NCBI GenBank assembly: GCA_903884945.1
Contig: CAISGR010000273.1
Coordinates: 1 to 61,028, forward strand
DNA from: an uncultured bacterium
Lineage (GTDB): Bacteria > Pseudomonadota > Alphaproteobacteria > Sphingomonadales > Sphingomonadaceae
Length of the DNA stretch: 61,028 nucleotides
Direction of reading: 5' to 3'
This document shows, in pieces, positions 9,122-17,329 of this stretch. The translations under genes and the position numbers were made by a program. Within the stretch, counting starts at the first letter, position 1. Each line of letters begins with the position of its first letter. The notes under the pieces were generated by a model that was not told the DNA's origin, ran no database searches, and worked only from the letters and a program-made list of their open reading frames with translations.

Positions 9122-10114
9122 ATGACGAACGAAAAAGCGGCGCTGGTTCTGGGCGCGACGGGCGGCATCGGGGGCGAAACCGCTCGGGCGCTGATCGCGC
9201 ATGGCTGGGCGGTGCGCGGCCTGACCCGCACTGCGCGGAGCGGCGACGGGATCGACTGGATCGTCGGCGATGCGCTCGACCGCGCGGCGGTGACGCGGGC
9301 GGCACGGGGCGTCTCGGCGATTGTCCACGCGGTGAACCCGCCGGGCTATCGGAACTGGGAAAAGCTCGTCATGCCGATGCTCGCCAGCAGCATCGCTGCA
9401 GCCGAAGCGGCGGGCGCCCGGCTGGCATTGCCCGGGACGATCTACAATTACGATGCGCGTCGCGTGGCCCGGGCGGACGAAGATGCGCCGCAGCGGCCCA
9501 ACACCCGCAAGGGCGCGATCCGGGTCGAAATGGAGCGCGCCATCGCAGAGGCATGCGCCCGCGGGATGCGCGGGTTAATCGTGCGCGCGGGCGACTTTTT
9601 CGGCCCGCGGCCCGGCAGCAGCTGGCTCTCCCAGGGCCTAGTTACGCCGGGCAAGCCAGTGCGGCGGATCCTGTATCCGGGCAAACGCGGCGTGGGCCAT
9701 GCCTGGGCCTATCTTCCCGATGTCGCCGAGACGTTCGCGCAGCTGCTCGATCGCGACGCGGCGCTGCCGGGCTTTGCGCGCTATCACTTCAGGGGCGTAT
9801 GGGATTCGGATGGCAGCGCGATCGCGGATGCGATCCGGGGCGCCGCCGGAAACCCCCGACTCAAGACCGTCGGCTTTCCCTGGGGGCTCCTGCCACTGAT
9901 CGCGCCCTTCAACCCGACGATGCGCGAGATGATCGAGATGCGGGCTTTCTGGGAAAATCCGCTCGAGCTCGACAATCGCGCACTGGTTTCAGTGCTCGGC
10001 GCGGAGCCGCATACGCCCCTGCCCGCGGCCATGACGGCGACCCTTGCTGCGCTCGGGTGCCTGCCGGCGTCCGATGCCTCGCGCGGGCGCGTGCCGGCTC
10101 ACGCAGGGGCGTGA
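9122..10114 (+). CDS. NAD(P)-dependent epimerase/dehydratase-like (extended SDR) protein
   Basis: A 330-residue Rossmann-fold protein with the nucleotide-binding GATGGIG loop at 11-17. The Tyr-X-X-X-Lys pair of classical SDRs is not evident around TIYNYDARR, so it belongs to the atypical extended/NmrA-like branch and may bind NAD(P) with altered catalysis. Start 9122 is preceded by GGAGGTGACG, a strong ribosome site; an upstream ATG at 9110 overlaps that site and is rejected. It is divergent from the LysR gene and probably regulated by it. The substrate is unknown. Confidence 0.85.
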   Translation: MTNEKAALVLGATGGIGGETARALIAHGWAVRGLTRTARSGDGIDWIVGDALDRAAVTRAARGVSAIVHAVNPPGYRNWEKLVMPMLASSIAAAEAAGARLALPGTIYNYDARRVARADEDAPQRPNTRKGAIRVEMERAIAEACARGMRGLIVRAGDFFGPRPGSSWLSQGLVTPGKPVRRILYPGKRGVGHAWAYLPDVAETFAQLLDRDAALPGFARYHFRGVWDSDGSAIADAIRGAAGNPRLKTVGFPWGLLPLIAPFNPTMREMIEMRAFWENPLELDNRALVSVLGAEPHTPLPAAMTATLAALGCLPASDASRGRVPAHAGA

Positions 10115-10132
10115 GCCGGCGGCGATGTCGAC

Positions 10133-10525
10133 TCAATCGCGCCGGTCATCGACGCGCTGGACCGCGACTTCAGTGCCTCCGGAGGCGGCAAAGGCCGCAC
10201 CCGCCGGGCAGTCGATGACGGGGGGCAGCAGCATGGTCTTGCCCGATTGCATCTGCTCGGGCCGTGCGGTGCAACCTGCTTCGCGGTGGGCGGCAGTGAG
10301 CGGGCCGCGCTGATAGGGAGCGGCGGCTGCGACCTGCCTGCCGGTGGGGCAGTGAAGCAGGGTCGGCAGCAACATGCCCTTGCCGGACTGGCTGTGCTCA
10401 GGCCGGACCGTGCAGCCGGCTTCGCGCAGGGCGGGGGTCAGCGGGCTGCGCAAGGTCTCGGCGGCGACCGATGCCGGGATGGAGAAGGCGATCAGCGTGG
10501 CGGAAAGAAACAGGGACGTGCGCAT
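10133..10525 (-). CDS. Small secreted protein made of two Cys-containing repeats
   Basis: A 130-residue exported protein. The signal peptide starts MRTSLFLSATLIAFSIPA and ends after SVAA near 22. The mature part is a tandem duplication with a 47-residue period. Unit 1 (about 28-63) has LREAGCTVRPE, QSGK, MLLP and HCP; unit 2 (about 74-109) has HREAGCTARPE, QSGK, MLLP and DCP. Each unit has two Cys (38/59 and 85/106), suggesting one disulfide per unit. I do not recognise the family. It is divergent from the response regulator at 10670 and shares an upstream region holding the 17-base box at 10591-10608. Confidence 0.75.
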   Translation of the reverse strand: MRTSLFLSATLIAFSIPASVAAETLRSPLTPALREAGCTVRPEHSQSGKGMLLPTLLHCPTGRQVAAAAPYQRGPLTAAHREAGCTARPEQMQSGKTMLLPPVIDCPAGAAFAASGGTEVAVQRVDDRRD

Positions 10526-10590
10526 GGGAGACTCCAATTTGGGGATGAAGCCGATCTAGGATGGCGACATGTCCGGCCATTCGCCGGGCT

Positions 10591-10608
10591 GTGACAAAGT
10601 GTTTCCCC
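10591..10608 (-). promoter_or_regulatory. Response-regulator box candidate, copy A
   Basis: On the minus strand this reads GGGGAAACACTTTGTCAC. It matches copy B at 12716-12732 in 16 of 17 positions (GGGAAACACTTTSTCAC). It contains CAC-N5-CAC, a direct-repeat layout usual for OmpR/PhoB-type regulators. It lies between the secreted repeat protein and the response regulator. Confidence 0.5.
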
Positions 10609-10669
10609 GCGCTATGAGGGCGGCGCCCGCATTGACCGGGTAGGAGGGGCTCCCTAGGTCCGCGCCATC

Positions 10670-11407
10670 ATGATCAATCAAACCGACGCCCAGTCACCCA
10701 CGGCGCCATCCATCGTCCTCGTCGAGGACGATCCCGCCTTGCGGACCCTCACCGCCCGCGCGCTCCAGCAGAACGGCTATTTCGTGCGGCCGGCTGGTTC
10801 CGCCCCGGAAATGTGGCGCGCGCTGCAGGCCGGCCCGACCGATCTCGTTCTGCTCGACATCATGCTGCCGCAGACCAGCGGGATCGACCTGTGCCGGGCG
10901 CTGCGCCAGCAGAGCGACGTACCGATCATCTTCGTCAGCGCGAAGAACAGCGAGATGGACCGGGTGGTCGGCCTCGAACTGGGTGCGGACGATTATCTCC
11001 CCAAGCCCTTCGGTACCGCCGAACTGCTCGCCCGGGTGCGCGCCGTGCTGCGGCGCGGCGGGCTCAACCGCCGACACGGCAAACCCGAACAGGGCGTGCT
11101 GACCTTCGACGGCTGGTCGGTCGACGTGTCGCGACGCGAACTGACCTCGCCCAGCGGCGGCATGGTCGACCTGACCGGCGCCGAATTCGACCTGCTGATC
11201 AGCCTGCTCGATCATGCCGGGCGGATCATCGCGCGCGAACGGCTGCTCGAATTGTCACGGACCCGGCTGGCCGACAGCTCGGATCGCAGCATCGACGTGC
11301 TGGTCAGCCGCCTGCGCCGCAAATTATCGCAGGGCGACAAGCCGGCCCCGATCGTCACGGTGCGCGGCGTCGGGTACATGTTCAACACGACCGTCGTTCG
11401 CCATTGA
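10670..11407 (+). CDS. OmpR/PhoB-family response regulator
   Basis: A 245-residue regulator. The receiver domain has the acidic pair E19-D20-D21, phospho-acceptor Asp63 in LLDIMLP, Ser90 and Lys112 in LPKPFG. The C-terminal winged helix includes LTGAEFDLLISLL and the ending VRGVGYMF. It overlaps the sensor kinase by four bases. Likely targets are its own promoter region, the secreted repeat protein, the carbonic anhydrase operon and the TorF porin, because a similar box precedes each. Confidence 0.95.
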   Translation: MINQTDAQSPTAPSIVLVEDDPALRTLTARALQQNGYFVRPAGSAPEMWRALQAGPTDLVLLDIMLPQTSGIDLCRALRQQSDVPIIFVSAKNSEMDRVVGLELGADDYLPKPFGTAELLARVRAVLRRGGLNRRHGKPEQGVLTFDGWSVDVSRRELTSPSGGMVDLTGAEFDLLISLLDHAGRIIARERLLELSRTRLADSSDRSIDVLVSRLRRKLSQGDKPAPIVTVRGVGYMFNTTVVRH

Positions 11408-12774
11408 GGCATCTGGTCCGCCCGTCGATCGGCCTGGTCGGGCGCATCGTCGCGGTTCTGCTGCTTGCGATCGTGCTGGAATTCGGTGCGAGCGCCCTGC
11501 TCTACGAAAGCGCCAGCAAGTTCGCGGTGCGCGAGGACGAGGCACATCGGCTGGCCGAGCATCTCGTGATCAGCCGCCGCCTCGTCGCGGCCGAACCCGC
11601 GGCGGCGCGGACTGCGATGGCGCAGGAACTCTCGACCAATCGCTACGGGCTGCAATGGACGGCTGGCCTGCCGCCGCTGCCGCCGACGCCGGCATCGCTC
11701 GAGATCGTCCGGCGGCAGGTGATCGGATGGGAACCGGGCCTTGCCACCAGCGATCTCCGCTTCCGTCTCGTGTCGCCGCGCGAGCATGGGGTCATCGCCG
11801 GGGGCCTCTCCCTGCCCGATGGCAGCTGGCTCTATTTCCGGACGCTCGAGCCGGTGGCCAAGCTCCAGTCATCGAGCGACCGGGTCAAACTGGCGCTGAT
11901 TCCCGCGCTTGCCCTGATGGTGCTGGGCGGCATCGTCGTGCGGCGGATGCTCCTGCCGCTGCGGCGTCTGGCGGACGCGGCGGACCGCTTCGACGGTGGC
12001 GGCGGGGCCTCCGTACCGGAGAGCGGGCCGGCCGAAGTCCGGCGGGTGACCAGCGCCTTCAACCGGATGCAGGCACGCATCCAGCGGCTGATCGTCGATC
12101 GCACCCAGGCGCTCGCCGCGGTCGGGCATGACCTGCGCACCCCACTCGCCCGCCTGAAGCTGCGGGCGGACGGCATCGACGAACGGGAGGTGCGCAGTGC
12201 GATCGAGCATGATGTCGACGAGATGGAGGCAATGATCAGCTCGCTGCTTTCCTTCCTCGGCGGCGACGACGGCGCGACCCAGTTCGTCCGGTCCGATGTG
12301 GCGGTGCTCTGCGCGACGATCGTCGACGCCGCGTCGGATGCGGGCCATCAGATCGATTATATCGGCCCCGACCATGTCGACCTCTTCACGGATGCGCTCG
12401 CGCTCCGGCGCGCGATCGACAATCTGGTCAACAACGCCGTGCGCTATGGAGAGCGGGTCAGCGTGGTCGTTTCCGCCGATGCCGGGCATGTCTCGATCGC
12501 GGTCGAGGATGACGGGCCCGGCATCCCGCCCGAGTCGCTGGCGCGGGTGCTCGAACCCTTTGTCCGTCTGGACGATGCCCGTGCGCGCGATACCGTTGGC
12601 TTCGGGCTCGGCCTCGCAATCGTCAACCGGACAGCGCAGTCGCTCGGCGGGCGGCTGACCTTGTCGAACCGGCCCCAGGGCGGGCTGCGCGCGGCGATCG
12701 TGCTGCCGGTTCGCCGGGAAACACTTTCTCACGATTCTGCGGCACCGCAGCAAAACGGCCTCGCCATATCCTGA
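11404..12774 (+). CDS. Membrane sensor histidine kinase
   Basis: A 456-residue kinase with TM1 about 13-34, a periplasmic sensor of about 130 residues, TM2 about 163-180 and a HAMP-like linker. The H-box is VGHDLRTPLARLK (His242), the N-box NLVNNAVRYGE (about 340-350), and the G boxes are DDGPGIP (369-375) and GFGLGLAIV (399-407). The start is inferred to be TTG at 11404, overlapping the regulator's TGA by four bases. No ATG lies at the right place, and this keeps TM1. The coding end carries box copy B, so the 3' end doubles as the promoter region of the next operon. Confidence 0.93.
   Translation: MRHLVRPSIGLVGRIVAVLLLAIVLEFGASALLYESASKFAVREDEAHRLAEHLVISRRLVAAEPAAARTAMAQELSTNRYGLQWTAGLPPLPPTPASLEIVRRQVIGWEPGLATSDLRFRLVSPREHGVIAGGLSLPDGSWLYFRTLEPVAKLQSSSDRVKLALIPALALMVLGGIVVRRMLLPLRRLADAADRFDGGGGASVPESGPAEVRRVTSAFNRMQARIQRLIVDRTQALAAVGHDLRTPLARLKLRADGIDEREVRSAIEHDVDEMEAMISSLLSFLGGDDGATQFVRSDVAVLCATIVDAASDAGHQIDYIGPDHVDLFTDALALRRAIDNLVNNAVRYGERVSVVVSADAGHVSIAVEDDGPGIPPESLARVLEPFVRLDDARARDTVGFGLGLAIVNRTAQSLGGRLTLSNRPQGGLRAAIVLPVRRETLSHDSAAPQQNGLAIS
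12716..12735 (+). promoter_or_regulatory. Response-regulator box candidate, copy B
   Basis: GGGAAACACTTTCTCAC at 12716-12732, inside the last codons of the kinase and about 85 bases before the carbonic anhydrase start. It is nearly identical to copy A. It is followed by a small CTGCGG/CCGCAG hairpin; a similar TGCGG/CCGCAGCAA sequence follows copy C. Confidence 0.5.
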
Positions 12775-12817
12775 TCGCAGCGCGCCCGTCCGGCGCGCCG
12801 AACGACAGGAGTATAGC

Positions 12818-13513
12818 GTGAACGACTTGATCGGCCGTGTTCTCAGTTTCGAGAAGCAGGTCTTCCCGAACCAGAGCGCGCTCTATGCCAAGCTGGCGGC
12901 CCATGGCCAGAACCCGAAGGTCCTGATCATCTCCTGCGCGGATTCGCGCGTGGTCCCCGAACATATCATGCAGGCAGCGCCGGGCGACCTGTTCGTCTGC
13001 CGCAACGCCGGCAACATCGTCCCGCCCTTCTCGAACGCCAATGGCGGCGTCACCTCGACGGTCGAATATGCCGTCACCGCACTGGGCGTGCGCGACATCG
13101 TGATCTGCGGCCATTCCGACTGCGGCGCGATGAAGGCGCTGATGAACCCCGAGACGCTGCAGGGCATGCCCAATGTGGCGGCGTGGCTGCGCCACAGCCA
13201 CGCAGCGCACAGCGTGGTCGCCGCTTCCTATCCCGAACTGGAGAACGGCGAATCGGTGCGCGTCGCCAGCCTCGAGAACGTCGTGGTGCAGCTCTCCCAT
13301 CTCCGCACCCACCCGTCGGTGGCGGCCGCGGTCGCGAGTGGCCGGGTCGCGCTGCATGGCTGGTTCTTCGACATCCAGCAGGGTGTCATGCTGGGGCTCG
13401 ACGGCGACACCGGCCGCTTCGTACCGATCGAGGCCGACCGGCCGCTACCGGTCGCGCTCCGTGCCGAGCATCGTCGCGCCACCGACATCGCGCCGCAGGG
13501 GAAGGCGGCATGA
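12818..13513 (+). CDS. Beta-class carbonic anhydrase
   Basis: Interconverts CO2 and bicarbonate. At 231 residues it has complete zinc ligands: Cys40 (CADSR with Asp42/Arg44 dyad), His99 and Cys102 in GHSDCGAMKAL. It is probably cytoplasmic, as no signal peptide is present. Its stop overlaps the start of the SulP transporter by four bases, so enzyme and anion transporter are made together. This indicates bicarbonate supply or pH control. Confidence 0.95.
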   Translation: MNDLIGRVLSFEKQVFPNQSALYAKLAAHGQNPKVLIISCADSRVVPEHIMQAAPGDLFVCRNAGNIVPPFSNANGGVTSTVEYAVTALGVRDIVICGHSDCGAMKALMNPETLQGMPNVAAWLRHSHAAHSVVAASYPELENGESVRVASLENVVVQLSHLRTHPSVAAAVASGRVALHGWFFDIQQGVMLGLDGDTGRFVPIEADRPLPVALRAEHRRATDIAPQGKAA

Positions 13514-15042
13514 CCATGGCTGCCGGAACGCGCCCCGGCGTCTCCATTCCGTCCTGGGCATCGCTGCCACGCGACCTTACCGCCTCGATCGTCGTCTTCC
13601 TCGTCGCGATGCCGCTGTGCATGGGCATCGCCATCGCCTCGGGCGTGCCGCCGGAACGCGGCCTGATCACCGGGATCATCGGCGGCATCGTCGTCGGCGC
13701 GCTGGCCGGATCGCCGCTCCAGGTCAGCGGCCCTGCCGCCGGCCTGGCGGTGATCGTCTATGAACTGGTGCGCGACCAGGGCCTTTCCGCGCTGGGGCCG
13801 ATCCTGTTGCTCGCCGGGTTGATCCAGGTCGCGGCGGGCATCTTCCGGCTCGGTGGCTGGTTTCGCGCGATTTCGCCTGCCGTGGTCCACGGGATGCTCG
13901 CCGGGATCGGCGTGCTGATCGTCGTCGGCCAGTTTCATGTGCTGTTCGACGAGAAGCCCCTGCCCAGCGGCCTCGCCAACCTCGCGGCGATGCCTGCGCG
14001 GCTCTTCGGCCTCTCGCTGACCAATCTGGCCGGGGCGGAGCTCGCCTTCGGCATCGGCCTGCTCACGATCGTGGTGATGCTGGCGTGGGAGCGCTTCCGG
14101 CCGCAGGCGCTGCGGCTCGTGCCGAGCGCGCTGCTCGGCGTGCTCGCCGCGACGATCGTCACGATCCTGTCCGGCATCGATGTCGCGCGCGTCGTGGTGC
14201 CCGCATCGATCGCCGGTGCTGTCGTCCTGCCCGATGCTGGTTTCCTGGCGCGGCTGCTCGATCCGACCAATATCACCATCGCGGTCGCCATCGCGTTCAT
14301 CGCGAGCGCCGAGACATTGCTGTCAGCCGCCGCGGTCGATCGCATGCATTCGGGCGTACGCACGGACTATAACAAGGAATTGCGTGCCCAGGGGATCGGC
14401 AACCTGCTGTGCGGCGCGGTCGGCGCCCTGCCGATGACGGGCGTGATCGTGCGCAGCTCGGCCAATGTGCAGGCGGGCGCCGTAACGCGCCTCTCCGCGA
14501 TCCTGCACGGCGCGTGGATCCTCGGCTTCGTCGCCTTGCTGCCCTGGCTGCTGCGCGAGATCCCGATGGCATCGCTCGCCGCGGTGCTGGTCGTCACGGG
14601 CTGGCGGCTGGTGAGCGTCAAGCATGTCCGCCACCTGTTTCGCGACTATGGCGCGCTGCCCGCTGCGATCTGGGCGGCGACGCTGGTGGCGGTGGTCACG
14701 GTCGACCTGCTGACCGGCGTGCTGCTCGGCATTGGCCTGTCGGTGCTTGAACTGCTGCCGAACCTGCGCCGGCTGCGGCTCAGGATCGACGAGGGACAGG
14801 CGGGTGCGGGCGAATATCGCATCGCGCTCGAAGGGGCTGCGACCTTCGTATCGCTGCCCCGCCTGTCCGATTCGCTGGAGCGGGTACCGCCCGGCGCACC
14901 GGTCCGGCTCGACATGACCCGCCTCTCCGCGGCGGACCACACCAGCGCCGAGATGCTCCGCGAATGGCTCGAACGCCGGCGCGCGAGCGGCACGGTGGTC
15001 GAGACGCTGGGCGGAACCGGGCGGTTCGCTGCCTTTGCGTGA
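13510..15042 (+). CDS. SulP-family inorganic anion transporter, probable bicarbonate transporter
   Basis: A 510-residue membrane protein with about 10-12 transmembrane segments. SulP landmarks include LPRDLTASIVVFLVAMPLCMGIA near the N-terminus, SPLQVSGPAAGL and IASAETLLSAAAVDRM. A C-terminal STAS-like segment of about 80 residues (VRLDMTRLSAADHTSAEML) is present. Some SulP proteins carry sulfate, others bicarbonate (BicA). The ATGA overlap with a carbonic anhydrase favours bicarbonate. Start ATG 13510 is chosen over ORF extensions upstream because of this coupling. Confidence 0.92.
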   Translation: MTMAAGTRPGVSIPSWASLPRDLTASIVVFLVAMPLCMGIAIASGVPPERGLITGIIGGIVVGALAGSPLQVSGPAAGLAVIVYELVRDQGLSALGPILLLAGLIQVAAGIFRLGGWFRAISPAVVHGMLAGIGVLIVVGQFHVLFDEKPLPSGLANLAAMPARLFGLSLTNLAGAELAFGIGLLTIVVMLAWERFRPQALRLVPSALLGVLAATIVTILSGIDVARVVVPASIAGAVVLPDAGFLARLLDPTNITIAVAIAFIASAETLLSAAAVDRMHSGVRTDYNKELRAQGIGNLLCGAVGALPMTGVIVRSSANVQAGAVTRLSAILHGAWILGFVALLPWLLREIPMASLAAVLVVTGWRLVSVKHVRHLFRDYGALPAAIWAATLVAVVTVDLLTGVLLGIGLSVLELLPNLRRLRLRIDEGQAGAGEYRIALEGAATFVSLPRLSDSLERVPPGAPVRLDMTRLSAADHTSAEMLREWLERRRASGTVVETLGGTGRFAAFA

Positions 15043-15055
15043 CGGAAGGACCGGC

Positions 15056-15074
15056 AATCCTTTCTTACAATGCG
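15056..15074 (+). promoter_or_regulatory. Weak response-regulator box candidate, copy C
   Basis: AATCCTTTCTTACAAT matches the core of copies A/B (ACACTTTCTCACGAT in B) with several differences, and a TGCGG/CCGCAGCAA hairpin follows as after copy B. It lies about 145 bases before the TorF porin start. Support is weaker than for A and B. Confidence 0.3.
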
Positions 15075-15215
15075 GCGAAACCGCAGCAATGCGGCCAGCC
15101 TAGCGTGTCAGCGTCCGGATCGATTGACGTCCCCTTCCCCAGCCCCCTTGTGGAAGTGAGCGACCCAGCGATCCGGGCGCAGGAGGAGCCTCATCCTTGG
15201 TCTTCGGGAGGTTCC

Positions 15216-16031
15216 ATGAAATACACGCTCGCGTTCATCGGCATGTCGGCGCTGCTGCCTGCCGTTCCTGCCTTCGCCCAGGATACCGATCCGCCCAAGG
15301 CGTTCACCGTTTCCGGATCGGTGGCGCTGGTCTCTGACTATCGCTTCCGCGGCGTCTCGCAGTCCGACAAGGAGATGGCGGTCCAGGGCGGCCTGACCGT
15401 GACGCATGAATCCGGTCTTTATGCGGGCACATGGGCCTCAAACCTGGCCGGCTGGGGGACGTTCGGCGGCTCCAATATGGAGCTTGATCTCTATGCCGGC
15501 TACAAGCTGCCCGTCGGCGGCGGCACGCTCGATGTCGGGCTGACCTGGTATATGTATCCCGGCGGCGCCAGCAACACCGATTTCGCCGAGCCCTATGTCA
15601 AGCTGAGCGGCACGCTCGGGCCGGTCAGCCTGCTCGCGGGCGTCGCCTATGCGCCCAAGCAGGAGGCGCTCGGCAATTTCTCGAACACGGCCAACAGCCG
15701 GGGGCAATCCGAAGACAATCTCTATCTCTGGGGCGATGCCAGCGCCGGCATTCCGGGAACACCGCTGACCGCCAAGGCGCATTTCGGCTATTCGGACGGC
15801 AATCCGGGCCTTGGCCCCAACGGCACCAGCGTGGCCCCGACCGGCAGCTATGCCGACTGGATGCTCGGCCTGGATGCGGTGGTCGGGCCGGTCACGCTCG
15901 GCGTCGCCTATGTCGATACCGACATCAGCCGCGCCGATTCGGCCTATCTCCTGCCGAACTTCAGCTCGACCAAGGACGGCAGTTCGATCGCCGGATCGCA
16001 GGTCGTGTTCTCGGTCTCGGCGTCGTTCTGA
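15216..16031 (+). CDS. TorF-family putative porin
   Basis: A 271-residue outer-membrane protein. The signal peptide starts MKYTLAFIGMSALLPAVPAF and ends at AQ near 22. The conserved opening SGSVALVSDYRFRGVSQSD is characteristic of TorF-type (TIGR02001) porins. Amphipathic strands follow, and the protein ends in VSASF with terminal Phe. GGGAGG lies 6 bases before the ATG. It is followed by a strong terminator. The substrate is unknown; its position suggests it serves the same conditions as the bicarbonate operon. Confidence 0.9.
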   Translation: MKYTLAFIGMSALLPAVPAFAQDTDPPKAFTVSGSVALVSDYRFRGVSQSDKEMAVQGGLTVTHESGLYAGTWASNLAGWGTFGGSNMELDLYAGYKLPVGGGTLDVGLTWYMYPGGASNTDFAEPYVKLSGTLGPVSLLAGVAYAPKQEALGNFSNTANSRGQSEDNLYLWGDASAGIPGTPLTAKAHFGYSDGNPGLGPNGTSVAPTGSYADWMLGLDAVVGPVTLGVAYVDTDISRADSAYLLPNFSSTKDGSSIAGSQVVFSVSASF

Positions 16032-16036
16032 CCGGG

Positions 16037-16065
16037 CGGGCGGGGGCAGCGCTCCCGCCCGTTTT
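16037..16065 (+). terminator. Rho-independent terminator after the TorF porin gene
   Basis: An 11-base stem CGGGCGGGGGC / GCTCCCGCCCG with one G-T pair, a 3-base loop, then TTTT. It separates the porin from rlmN and makes a TTG start of rlmN at 16064 unlikely. Confidence 0.85.
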
Positions 16066-16120
16066 GGCCCTGCCGACGGGCGTGGTGGAAAAAGCCGCGG
16101 AAATCGCCTATGTGCCCGCG

Positions 16121-17329
16121 ATGCTTGATACCCCGACATATTCCATGCCCATTCCGGGGCACATCGATCCCGTGCCCGTCCCGCGCGCGCCGACGCTGCG
16201 CGAGGATGGCCGGACCGACCTGATCGGCCTGCCGCGCGAGGCGATCCGCGCTGCGCTGGAAGAGGCGGGGATGGAGTCGAAACAGGCCAAGCTGCGCGCC
16301 AAGCAGCTGTGGCACTGGATGTACAATCGCGGCGCGACCGACTTCACGGCGATGACGGACATTTCCAAGGCGCAGCACCCCTGGTTCGCCGAGCGGTTCG
16401 TGATCGGCCGCCCCGAGGTGGTGGAGGCGCAGGTTTCGACCGATGGCACGCGTAAATGGCTGCTGCGTTCGCCCGACGGGCAGGATTACGAGATGGTGTT
16501 CATCCCCGATGCCGATCGGGGAACCTTGTGCGTGTCGAGCCAGGTCGGCTGCACGCTCAACTGCCGCTTTTGCCATACCGGCACGATGCGCCTCGTCCGC
16601 AATCTCACGGCGGGCGAGATCGTCGGGCAGGTGATGCTCGCGCGGGACGGCCTGGGCGAATGGCCGAGCCAGCCCGAGGGCCGGATGCTGACCAACATCG
16701 TGATGATGGGGATGGGCGAGCCGCTCTATAATTTCGATGCGGTACGCGACGCGCTCAAGCTGGTGATGGACGGCGACGGGCTTGCCCTGTCGAAGCGCCG
16801 CATCACCCTCTCGACCTCGGGCGTGGTGCCGATGATGGCGCGCGCCGGCGCCGAGATCGGGGTGAACCTGGCGGTTTCGCTCCACGCCGTGACCAAGGAG
16901 GTCCGCGACGAGATCGTCCCGATCAACCGGAAATACGGCATCGAGGAACTGCTCCAGGCCTGCGCCGATTATCCGGGCGCGAACAATGCGCGGCGTATCA
17001 CGTTCGAATATGTCATGCTGCGCGACAAGAACGACAGCGATGCGGACGCGCACGAACTGGTCCGGCTGATCCGCCACTATCGCCTGCCCGCCAAGGTAAA
17101 CCTGATCCCGTTCAACCCGTGGCCCGGCGCGCCCTATGAGTGCTCGACGCCGGAGCGGATTCGCAGCTTTTCGAGCATCGTTTTCGAGGCCGGCATCTCG
17201 GCCCCGGTGCGCACCCCGCGCGGGCGCGACATCGATGCGGCCTGCGGGCAGTTGAAGACCGCGTCCGAGAAGAAGAGCCGCGCCGAACTCGATCGTCAGG
17301 CCGAGGAAAAGCTGGCGGCGCTTGGCTGA
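16121..17329 (+). CDS. rlmN: Dual-specificity rRNA/tRNA adenine-C2 methyltransferase RlmN
   Basis: Radical-SAM enzyme that methylates A2503 of 23S rRNA and A37 of certain tRNAs. 402 residues from ATG 16121. The 4Fe-4S cluster motif is CTLNCRFC (Cys144, 148, 151), followed by MMGMGEPLYNF and LSTSG motifs. The C-terminal Cys in DIDAACGQL is the expected methyl-carrying partner. An ORF extension to 16064 would start inside the preceding terminator and is rejected. The last 8 bases overlap the TSUP gene. Confidence 0.95.
   Translation: MLDTPTYSMPIPGHIDPVPVPRAPTLREDGRTDLIGLPREAIRAALEEAGMESKQAKLRAKQLWHWMYNRGATDFTAMTDISKAQHPWFAERFVIGRPEVVEAQVSTDGTRKWLLRSPDGQDYEMVFIPDADRGTLCVSSQVGCTLNCRFCHTGTMRLVRNLTAGEIVGQVMLARDGLGEWPSQPEGRMLTNIVMMGMGEPLYNFDAVRDALKLVMDGDGLALSKRRITLSTSGVVPMMARAGAEIGVNLAVSLHAVTKEVRDEIVPINRKYGIEELLQACADYPGANNARRITFEYVMLRDKNDSDADAHELVRLIRHYRLPAKVNLIPFNPWPGAPYECSTPERIRSFSSIVFEAGISAPVRTPRGRDIDAACGQLKTASEKKSRAELDRQAEEKLAALG

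Noticed and set aside
16064..16120. Upstream TTG start for rlmN
   Set aside because: It would begin within the terminator of the TorF porin gene and adds residues not expected in the family.
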